Below are positions 1 through 8,742 of a stretch of 64,000 nt of DNA, one piece after another. Below the pieces are notes generated by a model. It was given only the letters and a program-made list of their open reading frames with translations. It ran no database searches and was not told the origin of the DNA. Made by a program: the position numbers and the translations under genes. Every line of letters starts with the position of its first letter. Within the stretch, counting starts at the first letter, position 1. Source of the stretch: Acidilutibacter cellobiosedens (GTDB lineage: Bacteria > Bacillota > Clostridia > Tissierellales > Acidilutibacteraceae); the NCBI RefSeq assembly GCF_004103715.1, contig NZ_CP035282.1, forward strand, positions 2,718,673 to 2,782,672. The letters run 5' to 3'.

Positions 1-13
1 AAAACAATTTGAA

Positions 14-331
14 TTAAATATATTTTTTGATCATCTCTTCTACAGATTTTACGGTAGCATCATCTTTTATCTTTTCATCAATTTTTTCTCCGTCTTTATA
101 TATAGCTATTACAGGTAATCCCAAAACCTTTTGCCCTATAGCGACTCTTCTTGCTTTCGTTATATCCAATTCACAAAATTTAATCTTATCACCATATGTT
201 TTTTCCATTTCTTCAACATGAGGTTTTAATGCCTTACATGGTTCACAACCTTGAGACCAAAAATCTACCAATGCATAACCCTTTGACTTTAATACTTCTT
301 CTTCAAAATTAGTTTTGTCAAGACTTAACAT
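14..331 (-). CDS. trxA: Thioredoxin, glycine-reductase type (GCEPC active site)
   Basis: A 105-residue thioredoxin-fold protein that carries electrons from TrxB in the cytoplasm. The active site reads WSQGCEPC in place of the usual WCGPC, and the cis-proline loop is present (GLPVIAIYKDGE). Thioredoxins of glycine-reducing clostridia are known for GCxPC centres, and here the gene follows grdX and trxB, the order seen at the head of glycine reductase operons. The ATG is preceded by GAGGAGG at 8 nt. The stop lies 14 nt from the window edge, so grdE/grdA and the other subunits would be expected beyond it, but they are not visible. Confidence 0.9.
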   Translation of the reverse strand: MLSLDKTNFEEEVLKSKGYALVDFWSQGCEPCKALKPHVEEMEKTYGDKIKFCELDITKARRVAIGQKVLGLPVIAIYKDGEKIDEKIKDDATVKSVEEMIKKYI

Positions 332-356
332 TATTTATTCCTCCTCTTTATTATAT

Positions 357-1301
357 TTAAACATCAAATGTATCCGCAATATATTTTTCAGCTTCAACAG
401 CTGCTATTGCCCCATCGGATGTTGCGGTAACTACTTGCCTCAATGACTTCACCCTGCAGTCTCCCGCCGCAAATACTCCGGGAATATTCGTTTTCATATT
501 TTCATCGGTTTTTATATAACCTCTTTCCATGTCCAATATTCCTTCAAAGAGCTGAGTTACAGGATTGTATCCAATAAACACAAATATGCCGAAAGTACCA
601 TCGTCTTCATCTGCAAATATTTCTTTTTCCTCTCCCGTTATTGTATTTTTTACAATCATAGACTGTACTACTCCATCGCCTTTTATTTCTTTAACAGCTG
701 CATTCCACAAAAACTGAATCTTGGGATTCTTAAAAGCCTTTTCCTGAATTGATTTAGCCGCCCTTAATTTATCTCTTCTGTGAATTATTGTTACTTTTCT
801 TGCAAACTTAGTAAGATACATAGCTTCTTCTACAGCCGCATCTCCTCCTCCTACTACAAATACCTCCAGATCCGTAAAAAAGTCGGCATCGCAAGTAGCA
901 CAATATGATACCCCTTTCCCCGTGAATTCTTTTTCTCCAGGGCATCCAATCGGTTTGGATTTTGCACCTGTTGCTATTATTACTGCCTTTGCTTTATAAT
1001 TCCTTTTTTCTCCCTTAAGTACCTTTATCTTTCCATCAATTTGAACTTCCGTTATCGTATCAAGAGTTCTTTCAGCTCCAAATGCATCTGCTTGTTGAAC
1101 CATTCTGGCGGTTAAAGACGGTCCGCTTGCATTTTCTATAGAACCCGGATAATTAGCAACTTCTTCTGTCATCACAATTTGTCCTCCGGATTTCTCTTTT
1201 TCCACTATAAGTACATTTAGCTTGGCTCTTGCACCGTATAGTCCGGCAGATAATCCGGCAGGCCCTGCCCCGATAATTATTAAATCATAAACTTCTTTCA
1301 T
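357..1301 (-). CDS. trxB: Thioredoxin reductase
   Basis: Flavoprotein of 314 residues, full length for low-molecular-weight bacterial thioredoxin reductase. Visible are the N-terminal FAD motif GAGPAGL (about residues 11-17), the redox pair CATC (about residue 135), the NADPH-binding GGGDAAVEEA, the HRRDKLRA segment that contacts the NADP phosphate, and the C-terminal GVFAAGDC. It passes electrons from NADPH to the adjacent TrxA, which overlaps its functional context in glycine reduction. trxA follows 25 nt downstream. A good promoter lies just upstream, so trxB-trxA can be transcribed independently of grdX. Confidence 0.95.
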   Translation of the reverse strand: MKEVYDLIIIGAGPAGLSAGLYGARAKLNVLIVEKEKSGGQIVMTEEVANYPGSIENASGPSLTARMVQQADAFGAERTLDTITEVQIDGKIKVLKGEKRNYKAKAVIIATGAKSKPIGCPGEKEFTGKGVSYCATCDADFFTDLEVFVVGGGDAAVEEAMYLTKFARKVTIIHRRDKLRAAKSIQEKAFKNPKIQFLWNAAVKEIKGDGVVQSMIVKNTITGEEKEIFADEDDGTFGIFVFIGYNPVTQLFEGILDMERGYIKTDENMKTNIPGVFAAGDCRVKSLRQVVTATSDGAIAAVEAEKYIADTFDV

Positions 1302-1333
1302 CCTTACATCCCTCCCAACATATACTATATGTC

Positions 1334-1362
1334 ATTATAATAATTAAATCTATCAATGTTAA
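1334..1362 (-). promoter_or_regulatory. Predicted sigma-A promoter for trxB-trxA
   Basis: Reading the minus strand, TTAACA (1362-1357) and TATAAT (1339-1334) are separated by exactly 17 nt. This is one mismatch from the -35 consensus and a perfect -10. It lies in the gap between grdX and trxB, about 33 nt upstream of the trxB ATG. In such an AT-rich gap a chance match is possible. Confidence 0.55.
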
Positions 1363-1375
1363 AAAAAATTAATTT

Positions 1376-1756
1376 TTAAAATAAATTATCCTTTATTGCA
1401 GAGTTCATAAGGGATAAATCTATTATCTGAAAATCCTTAAGGACACTTTCATTCCATTTACAAGGCCTTTTTCCCTTCAAAAACTTTTCAGCAGTCATAA
1501 TACTGTTTTCAATAATTGAGAGGGAATCCAAGTCAAGTGCATCTCCATAGCACATAATAATAGATTTATATGGAGTTTCATTTGGCTTTACGCTTCCTGA
1601 CAGAGGATGAGTCCCAAGTTTATATCCTAAATGAATCTTATCCCTTGCATATTTTAATATACCCAATAAATCAACACTGAAATATTGTACTTCAAACTCT
1701 TTATAATATCTATCTCTCACCATTGGGTTGTTTGTCAATATAAAAAATTTTTTCAT
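1376..1756 (-). CDS. grdX: GrdX family protein
   Basis: A 126-residue protein with the features I associate with GrdX: an N-terminal strand ending in TNNP, the central HPLSGSVKPNETPYKS segment, and a position directly before trxB and trxA. GrdX proteins are encoded at the promoter-proximal end of glycine, sarcosine and betaine reductase operons; their biochemical role is not established. The ATG is preceded by TAAGGAG at 7 nt. The start lies only 14 nt after the trmL stop, so read-through from trmL, or a promoter inside trmL, would be needed to express it. Confidence 0.8.
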   Translation of the reverse strand: MKKFFILTNNPMVRDRYYKEFEVQYFSVDLLGILKYARDKIHLGYKLGTHPLSGSVKPNETPYKSIIMCYGDALDLDSLSIIENSIMTAEKFLKGKRPCKWNESVLKDFQIIDLSLMNSAIKDNLF

Positions 1757-1770
1757 ATAAATTCTCCTTA

Positions 1771-2238
1771 CTAACCAATTCCGGGGAAATCCAATTGTCT
1801 TAAAGCTTCATAAAGAATAATATTTACCGAATTAGATAAGTTTAAAGATCTTTTAATCTCCAATCTCATGGGAATTCTAATAGTCCTGTCCCAGTTTTTA
1901 GACAACAACTCCATAGGAAGTCCCCTTGTCTCCTTGCCAAATACTAAGAAACAATTATCAAAATACTTCATATCCGTATATCTTTGCTTTCCCTTAGTAG
2001 TTGCATAGAAAAACATCTCTCTATCATATTTATCTAAAAGTTCTTCAATGCTATCATGATAATTTATATTTACAAGATTCCAATAATCAAGACCAGCTCT
2101 TTTTAAATGTTTATCATCAGTGGAAAACCCAAGAGGTCTTACCAAATGAAGAATTGATTTTGTAAGAGCACAAGTTCTTGCAATATTTCCTGTATTTTGA
2201 GGAATTTCCGGTTCCACAAGCACTATGTGTACAGACAT
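1771..2238 (-). CDS. trmL: tRNA (cytidine(34)-2'-O)-methyltransferase
   Basis: SPOUT-class methyltransferase of 155 residues that 2'-O-methylates the wobble nucleotide of leucine tRNAs using S-adenosylmethionine. Motifs: N-terminal VLVEPEIPQNTGNIARTC, central FGKETRGLP, and C-terminal SLNLSNSVNIILYEA, which form the knotted cofactor pocket. A longer frame begins at a TTG (2256), but the ATG at 2238 has a GGAAAGAAGAG tract at a suitable distance and begins exactly where the family begins. It sits between a HAD phosphatase and grdX on the same strand. Confidence 0.9.
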   Translation of the reverse strand: MSVHIVLVEPEIPQNTGNIARTCALTKSILHLVRPLGFSTDDKHLKRAGLDYWNLVNINYHDSIEELLDKYDREMFFYATTKGKQRYTDMKYFDNCFLVFGKETRGLPMELLSKNWDRTIRIPMRLEIKRSLNLSNSVNIILYEALRQLDFPGIG

Positions 2239-2290
2239 ACTATCTCTTCTTTCCAAAATTGTATTTTACATTAAATTTTCAATTATAAAT

Positions 2291-3118
2291 CTAATTATTA
2301 AGAACGTATCTTTCAATAGCATTTCCTACTCCGTTTTCATCATTTGTGTCGGTTATAACATCTGCACTTTTCTTTGCTATTTCCACTCCATTTTTCATTG
2401 CAACAGACAATCCCGAAAATCTAAACATGGATATATCATTTTCATTATCTCCTATTGCCACAACTTCTTCTTTTTTTACTCCTAAGATATTGCATAATTC
2501 TCTGAGAGCGGTCCCTTTGGACACTCCTTCATTCATAACTTCAAAATTGTTATACCAAGAACTTGCAATTTCAATTCCGTTTAATCGAGATATTTTTTCT
2601 CTGAAAGACATTAATTTATCTTTATCATCCTCAATAAAAGTAATTTTAAATATATCGATATTTTTATTTCTTATAACTTCAACAGGATTATCGACTACTT
2701 CAATATTTATTTTATCTTTACCTTGCAGGCTTTGATTATTCTCATAATATTTTAAAGTTGCCTTAGTCATACCCGTTGAAAAGAAAGTATTCTCATTATA
2801 AAAATGGTAATACATGCCTTCCTCTTTCCCAACCTCAAATACTTTTTCACCAATCTCAGTGGGAATGGGATTTTTATATAGGACCTGTGAACCATCCTGA
2901 TTTGATACATATCCGCCGTTGCAAGATATAATCGGAGTATCTATCCCCAAACCTTTGGCATAATGCAGTCCCGAAGTAAATATTCTTCCTGTAGCAAGAA
3001 CTATTTTTATTCCTCTTTTTTCGGCTTTTCTTATAACATCTTTATTTTTTTCAGATATCCGTTCCTTACTGTTTAAAAGAGTCCCATCCATGTCTATTGC
3101 AATTACCTTATACCTCAT
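2291..3118 (-). CDS. Cof-type HAD-superfamily phosphatase
   Basis: A 275-residue hydrolase of the Cof/YidA branch. Motif I is IDMDGTLLNS (nucleophile Asp near residue 8), motif II is LATGR, and motif IV is AIGDNENDISMF, with a C2-type cap between them. Family members dephosphorylate sugar phosphates, FMN or pyridoxal phosphate, and the substrate cannot be read from sequence. The ATG has a strong AAGGAGG. It is transcribed toward trmL with a gap of about 50 nt. Confidence 0.88.
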   Translation of the reverse strand: MRYKVIAIDMDGTLLNSKERISEKNKDVIRKAEKRGIKIVLATGRIFTSGLHYAKGLGIDTPIISCNGGYVSNQDGSQVLYKNPIPTEIGEKVFEVGKEEGMYYHFYNENTFFSTGMTKATLKYYENNQSLQGKDKINIEVVDNPVEVIRNKNIDIFKITFIEDDKDKLMSFREKISRLNGIEIASSWYNNFEVMNEGVSKGTALRELCNILGVKKEEVVAIGDNENDISMFRFSGLSVAMKNGVEIAKKSADVITDTNDENGVGNAIERYVLNN

Positions 3119-3255
3119 TGATATACCTCCTTAATAATTTTGAACAAATAAAGTATAGCATAAAATTAGTAAAAATTTAAACCAAATCTTAAATAATAAT
3201 TAAATGAAAATGATTTCCTAATAAAAATAAATCAATTCATAAGAACTAAAAGGTA

Positions 3256-4515
3256 TCAACCGGGTATCTTAATAAAATCTTCTATACTATTTAATATGAT
3301 GAGTCCATCTTTTTTCATCTGAAACAGAAGTTTTTCTCCCTCTTCTTTTTCCGTCCAGTCCATTCTCTTATAGCCTTTGGACTTTTGTATTAAATATACT
3401 TTTTTACCCATTTTTAATCCTTCATAGGCGCTCTGAAGATTCTTTAAATTTCCTCTTCCATAAGGCACATCACTTAATATTACTATTTCAGATTCTTCTA
3501 TGGATTTCATATTCTTTTCAAAAGCAATTTCTCCTATTTCATTAAAAGGCTGCTCTTCTATCACTTTTATTGATAACCTCTTTGCCAGCTTCCAATCACT
3601 GTCTCCTATATTTATAACTCCCAAAGTAATATCAAAATTCGCTTCTTCCAATTTGCTTAATATTTCTCCTCCCGTTCCTCCGCCAGCTATTACATGAATC
3701 TTTTTCTTTCTAATTTTCTCTTCAGCCTTATTTAATTGAAGAGGTACTATATAAATGCTGTCAGTATAAGGGTTTTCTTCAACTATTGAATTTAAATTAT
3801 AGGCTTTTTTTATGTTTTCTCTGGTTATGACGTTCTTTGGAACTCCTTGAGATAATATTTTCCCTTTGTCCATAAGTATTATATCATCGCTGTATCTTAA
3901 AGCCAAATTAATATCATGGATTACCAATACAACAGTAGTTCCTTTATTTTTATTAAAATCTTTTAAAAGAGAAAGTATTTCTATTTGATGGTTTATATCC
4001 AAATGACTTGTAGGTTCGTCCAAAAATATTATTTCCGATTCTTGAGCCAGTGTTCTTGCAATAATTACTCTTTGTCTTTCCCCTCCGCTTATTTTGTTTA
4101 TACTTCTGTCTCTCAATTCAAATATATTAGTTAGTTTCAAACATTCATTGACGATTTCCAAATCATTTTCCTTTTCATTTTGAAATCTGCTGATATAAGG
4201 ATATCTGCCCATAAGAACTACATCAAACACGGAAAAATCATAAGGAATATATGTATTCTGAGGAACAAGGGATATCTTCCTTGATAATTCCTTTGTCTTG
4301 TATTCCCTTATGTTCTTCCCATCCAACAATACCTTCCCACTATCAGGCTTATATATATTGCACAGATTGTTAATGAGAGTGCTTTTCCCACAGCCGTTGG
4401 GTCCGATTATACTTACAAACTTCCCCTTTTCTATATTAAAGGATACGTTATTTAATACTTTTTTATTTTCCATATATCCAAATTCTAAGTTGTTAACTTC
4501 CAAAACATAAGTCAT
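3256..4515 (-). CDS. ABC importer ATPase (FecE/BtuD type) with extra C-terminal domain
   Basis: ATPase subunit of an iron-siderophore or cobalamin-type importer. Residues 1-250 (approx.) hold Walker A GPNGCGKST, the Q-loop, signature ISGGERQR and Walker B IIFLDEPTSHLD. A further ~150 residues follow: a second GGGTGGE nucleotide-loop-like segment, GVINIGDSDW, and PYGRGNLKNL, resembling a small Rossmann-like domain absent from plain BtuD/FecE proteins. The ATG at 4515 is preferred over the GTG at 4524 because AGGAG lies 8 nt before it. The permease and binding-protein genes lie immediately upstream, making a three-gene operon. Confidence 0.88.
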   Translation of the reverse strand: MTYVLEVNNLEFGYMENKKVLNNVSFNIEKGKFVSIIGPNGCGKSTLINNLCNIYKPDSGKVLLDGKNIREYKTKELSRKISLVPQNTYIPYDFSVFDVVLMGRYPYISRFQNEKENDLEIVNECLKLTNIFELRDRSINKISGGERQRVIIARTLAQESEIIFLDEPTSHLDINHQIEILSLLKDFNKNKGTTVVLVIHDINLALRYSDDIILMDKGKILSQGVPKNVITRENIKKAYNLNSIVEENPYTDSIYIVPLQLNKAEEKIRKKKIHVIAGGGTGGEILSKLEEANFDITLGVINIGDSDWKLAKRLSIKVIEEQPFNEIGEIAFEKNMKSIEESEIVILSDVPYGRGNLKNLQSAYEGLKMGKKVYLIQKSKGYKRMDWTEKEEGEKLLFQMKKDGLIILNSIEDFIKIPG

Positions 4516-4533
4516 TTCTTTCACTCCTGAAAT

Positions 4534-5583
4534 CTATACGGTTTTTTTCCTTTTTCTCAATAAGTAAATAAAAAACGGCCCTCCAAACATAGCGGTTATA
4601 ATTCCTACAGGTATTTCAGTAGGAGAAATTACAGTTCTCGCTACCGTATCTGCAAATATCATAAACATTCCTCCTACAAGAGCCGAGCTGGGCAGAAGTA
4701 TTCTATGATCCGGACCTACAATGAGCCTTACAATATGAGGAATTATAAGCCCTACAAATCCTATTATACCACATACTGAGACTACCGAAGATGTTATAAA
4801 AGCACATATAACAAGTATATAAATTTTGGTTTTCTCAACTTCCACCCCCAAACTTTGAGCTGCCTCTTCTCCCGTAAGTATTATATTTAAATCTTTTGCA
4901 AAAAAAGTAAGAATAATCATAAATATTATAACCGGAGGAGAAGTTTTTAAAAATGGTTCCCAACCCTTGCCGGAAAAGCTCCCTAAAGTCCAAAATATAA
5001 TTTTGGACATATCCTTGGAATTTATCACCATTATAAAAGACATAACAGCCGTAAAAAATTGTCCTACTGCAACACCCGAAAGCAGAAGGTTATCTACCGG
5101 TATTTTATTTTTAACTCGTGAAATAAAATAAACCAAAAAAGCCGCGGCAATCGCTCCTATAAATGCTCCAATGGAGACAGAAGACATTCCCAGCAAACTA
5201 AAATCAATCTTCGCCACTATGGTTATAGCGGCTCCCAGAGCCGCCCCTGAAGATATTCCTATGATATAGGGATCCGCCATGGGATTTTTAAATATTCCCT
5301 GAAACGCCGCTCCCGATATTGAAAGGGCTGCCCCCACGATAACTCCCAAAAGTACTCTGGGGAGCCTTATATTGAGAATAATAATTTTGGAAGAATCAGA
5401 TATATCCGATGTATCTATATTATCACCCAATACAGGAATTTCTGATAAAATTATCCTCACAGTATCTACAACTTTAATATTTGCACTTCCCATTGTGGAA
5501 AAAACAGCAATTAAAAGAATAAGTAATATAAACATTAATAATATAATTTTCCCGTAATTCTTTCTATTCATCTTAAGTCTCAT
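4534..5583 (-). CDS. FecCD/BtuC-type ABC permease
   Basis: A 349-residue membrane protein with about ten hydrophobic helices, as expected for the FecCD family. Family signatures include LRLPRVLLG near residue 90, SGAAFQGIFKNPMADPYIIGISSGAALGA-type text (about 105-135), and the C-terminal GIIGFVGLIIPHIVRL and DTVARTV segments. It forms the channel of the importer with the ATPase encoded 18 nt downstream. No cobalamin riboswitch is visible upstream of the operon, so iron-siderophore, heme and cobalamin all remain possible substrates. Confidence 0.92.
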   Translation of the reverse strand: MRLKMNRKNYGKIILLMFILLILLIAVFSTMGSANIKVVDTVRIILSEIPVLGDNIDTSDISDSSKIIILNIRLPRVLLGVIVGAALSISGAAFQGIFKNPMADPYIIGISSGAALGAAITIVAKIDFSLLGMSSVSIGAFIGAIAAAFLVYFISRVKNKIPVDNLLLSGVAVGQFFTAVMSFIMVINSKDMSKIIFWTLGSFSGKGWEPFLKTSPPVIIFMIILTFFAKDLNIILTGEEAAQSLGVEVEKTKIYILVICAFITSSVVSVCGIIGFVGLIIPHIVRLIVGPDHRILLPSSALVGGMFMIFADTVARTVISPTEIPVGIITAMFGGPFFIYLLRKRKKTV

Positions 5584-5602
5584 AATATACCTGCTTTATT
5601 TA

Positions 5603-6568
5603 TTATTTGAAAAGTTCCGGATGTATTGATTTTGCTATTAATTCAAGGGCATCTATTATTCTCGGACCAGGTCTTGAAACTATATCCGGATCTAAAAGAT
5701 AAATTCTGTCATTTTTAACTGCATTTATATCCTCATACCCAGGTCTTTTCCTAATGGAATCAGTGGTTTTTTCTTTACTGTCCTTTGAAACCAAATACAC
5801 ATCAGGGTTTCTTTCAACAAGTTGCTCTAAATCAAATTGAGGATATCCTTCCGCTGCGTCTCCCGCGATATTTTTCCCCCCAGCCAAGTTTATCAGTTCG
5901 TCCATAAATGAACCCGGACCTGCAGCCATCAAAGGGTCATACCATATTTCATAAAAGGTACTTATTTTTTTCGCATTTTTAACCTTTTCCACTACAGCAT
6001 CTTTTCTTTTTTCCATCGAAGATACAATCTCCTTGGCTTTTTCTTCAGTATTTGTTATTTTACCTATATCAACAATAGTATCCTCAATTTGCGATACGTT
6101 TTCCGGTTCATAGGACACTAAAGCTATTTTAGCTTCTCTCATCTTATTATTGGTTTCCTCATTTCCTTGTCCGTACTGTATTACCAAATCAGGTTCCAAA
6201 CTAATAATTTTTTCAAGGTTTATATTTTGGTAAGAACCAACTTTTTCTTTAGATAAAGCTTCTTTAGGATAATTACAAAAATCTGTAACTCCGGCTATTT
6301 TTTCTCCTAATCCCAATGCAAAAAGAATTTCCGTATGGCTTGGAGCTAAAGACACAATTCTTTTGGGCTCTTTTTCGATTGTAACTTTATTTCCAAACTG
6401 GTCTGTTATATCTAAAGGATAATTAACTTCCTTGTTAGTTTTCTCTTCACTTTCCGAGTTGCCTTTTTCATTTTCGGCATCTTGTTTTGTACAGCCCGTT
6501 CCAAAGGAAAATATCAATACTATCGTCATAAAAATCAAAAACAACGATTTAATGCCGTTCTTCTTCAT
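5603..6568 (-). CDS. Substrate-binding lipoprotein of the FecCD-type importer
   Basis: A 321-residue extracellular binding protein anchored through lipobox FGTGC (Cys26) after a typical signal peptide. The class III binding-protein fold (PF01497) is shown by RIVSLAPSHTEILFALGLGEKIAGVT near residues 70-95 and by the two-lobe layout with a long linking helix. A charged Glu/Asn/Lys-rich tether follows the lipid cysteine. It is the first gene of the operon, with AGGAGG before the ATG. The motif is also found in BtuF and siderophore-binding proteins, so the ligand is open. Confidence 0.9.
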   Translation of the reverse strand: MKKNGIKSLFLIFMTIVLIFSFGTGCTKQDAENEKGNSESEEKTNKEVNYPLDITDQFGNKVTIEKEPKRIVSLAPSHTEILFALGLGEKIAGVTDFCNYPKEALSKEKVGSYQNINLEKIISLEPDLVIQYGQGNEETNNKMREAKIALVSYEPENVSQIEDTIVDIGKITNTEEKAKEIVSSMEKRKDAVVEKVKNAKKISTFYEIWYDPLMAAGPGSFMDELINLAGGKNIAGDAAEGYPQFDLEQLVERNPDVYLVSKDSKEKTTDSIRKRPGYEDINAVKNDRIYLLDPDIVSRPGPRIIDALELIAKSIHPELFK

Positions 6569-6672
6569 AATCTATTCCTCCTATTTAAAAAAATTATCTT
6601 TTCATCTCCTTCCCGAAAATCACCGGTAGAATAATACTCTTAATCAAATAAAATTTTATCAAATTGAAAGGG

Positions 6673-7905
6673 CTAAATCAAGGATTCCTTGGTTAAAAAT
6701 ACTTTTTTATTAATGTTTTTATTAAATAATATTTTGATTTCATTTTTATTATCAATATAAATAAGAACAGCTCTGGCATCTTTTTCTTTTATGGGATTTA
6801 AAAAAATATTGAAATCTTCTTTTTTATCAGCATACAGAAATGATAAATAATGATTTTCTTCTAAAAATTGCGTTGAAATTTTGGAATCTTCCATATTAGC
6901 AGCTATATCTGCCCTATTGATATTTGAAGAAATGAGAACATATATACACTCCATCTTCTCAGTCGGTATTTCGGCTGCTCTTCTTTTTCCAAGAATATCG
7001 GATATATAATCTCTTGACCCACAGAGGATATCCCCATGGTCTCCTTTAATTTCTATCTTTTCCCCACAAAAAGCAGAAGAACTGTTTAAAGTTACGGTTC
7101 CGTCTCCCAAATTTGTAACCAATGCAAATTCAGGTTTTCCATCAGTCCATTCATTTTTGTATTTGTCATATTCTACAGTTAAATATTTGCTTGTCCTTTT
7201 TCCAATGCCCGATATCAGATAAGTTTCAAAGTTTTTAAGTCTTTCTTTTGAAAGATCGTTTAAAAAAACATTTTGACTGTTCATATTCCTTACAGGAATG
7301 AATTTATCCTTTTCCTGACCTTTCAGTATCAAATAATTCCCATACTCATTGCTTGGAAGCAAATCCCTTACTCCCGGAAAGGTCTCCCTTAGCAAATTCA
7401 CATAATCCATTTTCTTAAAAATCTTAAAGTATATTCCAAGTCCTGCTTTAAATCCTTTATACAAGAGGTTTTCTTCCAAATCAAAGTAAGGAATCTTACC
7501 TCCTCCCCAAAAATAATAAGATTTAACAACACCTGAATTAGGCGTTCCGATCATTATAATTTTATCTACATCATTTCTATATCTTTTCCCTTGAATATAT
7601 GCTCTCGCTACCAGCCCTCCCATACTATGGCAAATTAAATTTACCTTCTTGCTGCTGGAGATCCTCTTGGCTTTTTCAATGGTCGGAATTAAATATTTTT
7701 CACTTGAGAATTCACATGTATTCTTCCAATCATAAAAAGCTATAAACAGGCTCTGATTTTCTATATATCCCATGCTTAAAAGGGTTTTTATAAAGGGAAC
7801 ATATATCTTTGAAGCCAATCCAAAGGAGAACTCTCCTGTTCCCCTTATAACATCGTTTCCCATAGAACCAAAAAGTCCCGGTATAAATATTAAAGGATTA
7901 TCCAT
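6673..7905 (-). CDS. Alpha/beta hydrolase, LCAT/lipase-like
   Basis: A 410-residue cytoplasmic protein (no signal peptide) with an alpha/beta-hydrolase core. It starts with NPLIFIPGLFGS (oxyanion region) and contains the nucleophile elbow CHSMGGLVARAYIQG near residue 95, like lecithin-cholesterol acyltransferase and PGAP1-type lipases. A later NLGDGTVTLNSS and KGDHGDIL supply plausible Asp and His. The last ~90 residues are a separate region of unknown role. The ATG at 7905 is chosen because GGAGGAG is 5 nt upstream; the longer GTG frame would leave no spacing. Substrate unknown. Confidence 0.75.
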   Translation of the reverse strand: MDNPLIFIPGLFGSMGNDVIRGTGEFSFGLASKIYVPFIKTLLSMGYIENQSLFIAFYDWKNTCEFSSEKYLIPTIEKAKRISSSKKVNLICHSMGGLVARAYIQGKRYRNDVDKIIMIGTPNSGVVKSYYFWGGGKIPYFDLEENLLYKGFKAGLGIYFKIFKKMDYVNLLRETFPGVRDLLPSNEYGNYLILKGQEKDKFIPVRNMNSQNVFLNDLSKERLKNFETYLISGIGKRTSKYLTVEYDKYKNEWTDGKPEFALVTNLGDGTVTLNSSSAFCGEKIEIKGDHGDILCGSRDYISDILGKRRAAEIPTEKMECIYVLISSNINRADIAANMEDSKISTQFLEENHYLSFLYADKKEDFNIFLNPIKEKDARAVLIYIDNKNEIKILFNKNINKKVFLTKESLI

Positions 7906-7984
7906 ATACACTCCTCCATTAATTTTTATTACCAGGATATTCTTTTTAACTATGGTTTAGAATAATATTTTTTAAATCTGATTT

Positions 7985-8692
7985 TCATTCATTATCAGTT
8001 GTATTTGCTTTTTGGGCTCTTCCTTCCCTTACCAGATTCCATTGATCCCTCGCCATTTCTTCAATAACAGGATTTTTATTGTTTCTGCAAACGGTAAATA
8101 CCGTATTGAACCAATTCAATGCCTTTTCATTTTCTCCAAGCCTTCTTGACAATTCTCCTATTAAATATGATAAAGTTACCTCATCATAGCCGTTCTCCCT
8201 TAAATCTTCCTTATAATAAGATTCTTCAAATAGATCTCTTCCGTATCTTAGAAATCTTTTCTCTTCATTATCAATTCCCTGTATTCTATACAGCCAGCCT
8301 ATTCTTAAGCAAATATTTCCCAATTCAACTTTACTCTTCTTTATAATTTCTCCGCAATATAAAGCTAATTTATAAATATTTACCGCATCTTCGAAAGATC
8401 TTTCTGGTTTCAGATCTCTTTTGTGCCATTTAGGAGTTACATTTCTCAATATAATACTCTTCCCGGAAGGCTTTATTTTATCAAATCTCTTCTCCATAGC
8501 AGCATATCCGCAAAACGGACATAAAAACACTTCATATTTTAAGGGATGTTCTTCTCCCTTATAATAATTTAAAAAATCCTCGTCTCTTTTCACAAGTTTT
8601 AGTTTAGATGTTTTAACTTTAGTCGTCATAAATTCTTTATTGCATACGGGACATTTAACTTTTTTTTCGTATATCATTGTTTTGTCAACCAA
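7985..8692 (-). CDS. DUF2225 family protein (zinc-ribbon plus helical repeat)
   Basis: A 235-residue protein with two CxxC pairs, VKCPVCNKEF and FLCPFCGYAA, that would bind zinc, followed by helical TPR-like segments (about residues 95-220). This matches the DUF2225 family of Firmicutes, whose function is unknown. The start is a TTG with AGGAGG 11 nt upstream; the first ATG (8677) would be too far from that site. A two-gene arrangement with the VanW gene upstream on the same strand is possible. Confidence 0.75.
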   Translation of the reverse strand: MVDKTMIYEKKVKCPVCNKEFMTTKVKTSKLKLVKRDEDFLNYYKGEEHPLKYEVFLCPFCGYAAMEKRFDKIKPSGKSIILRNVTPKWHKRDLKPERSFEDAVNIYKLALYCGEIIKKSKVELGNICLRIGWLYRIQGIDNEEKRFLRYGRDLFEESYYKEDLRENGYDEVTLSYLIGELSRRLGENEKALNWFNTVFTVCRNNKNPVIEEMARDQWNLVREGRAQKANTTDNE

Positions 8693-8742
8693 TTAATTAT
8701 ATTCCTCCTAATTTATTAATCATTTGTACAAATCCGTGAAGT

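Noticed and set aside
6569-6672. Cobalamin riboswitch upstream of the FecCD-type importer operon
   Set aside because: The gap is only 104 nt and lacks the conserved B12-box; no base-paired core was found.
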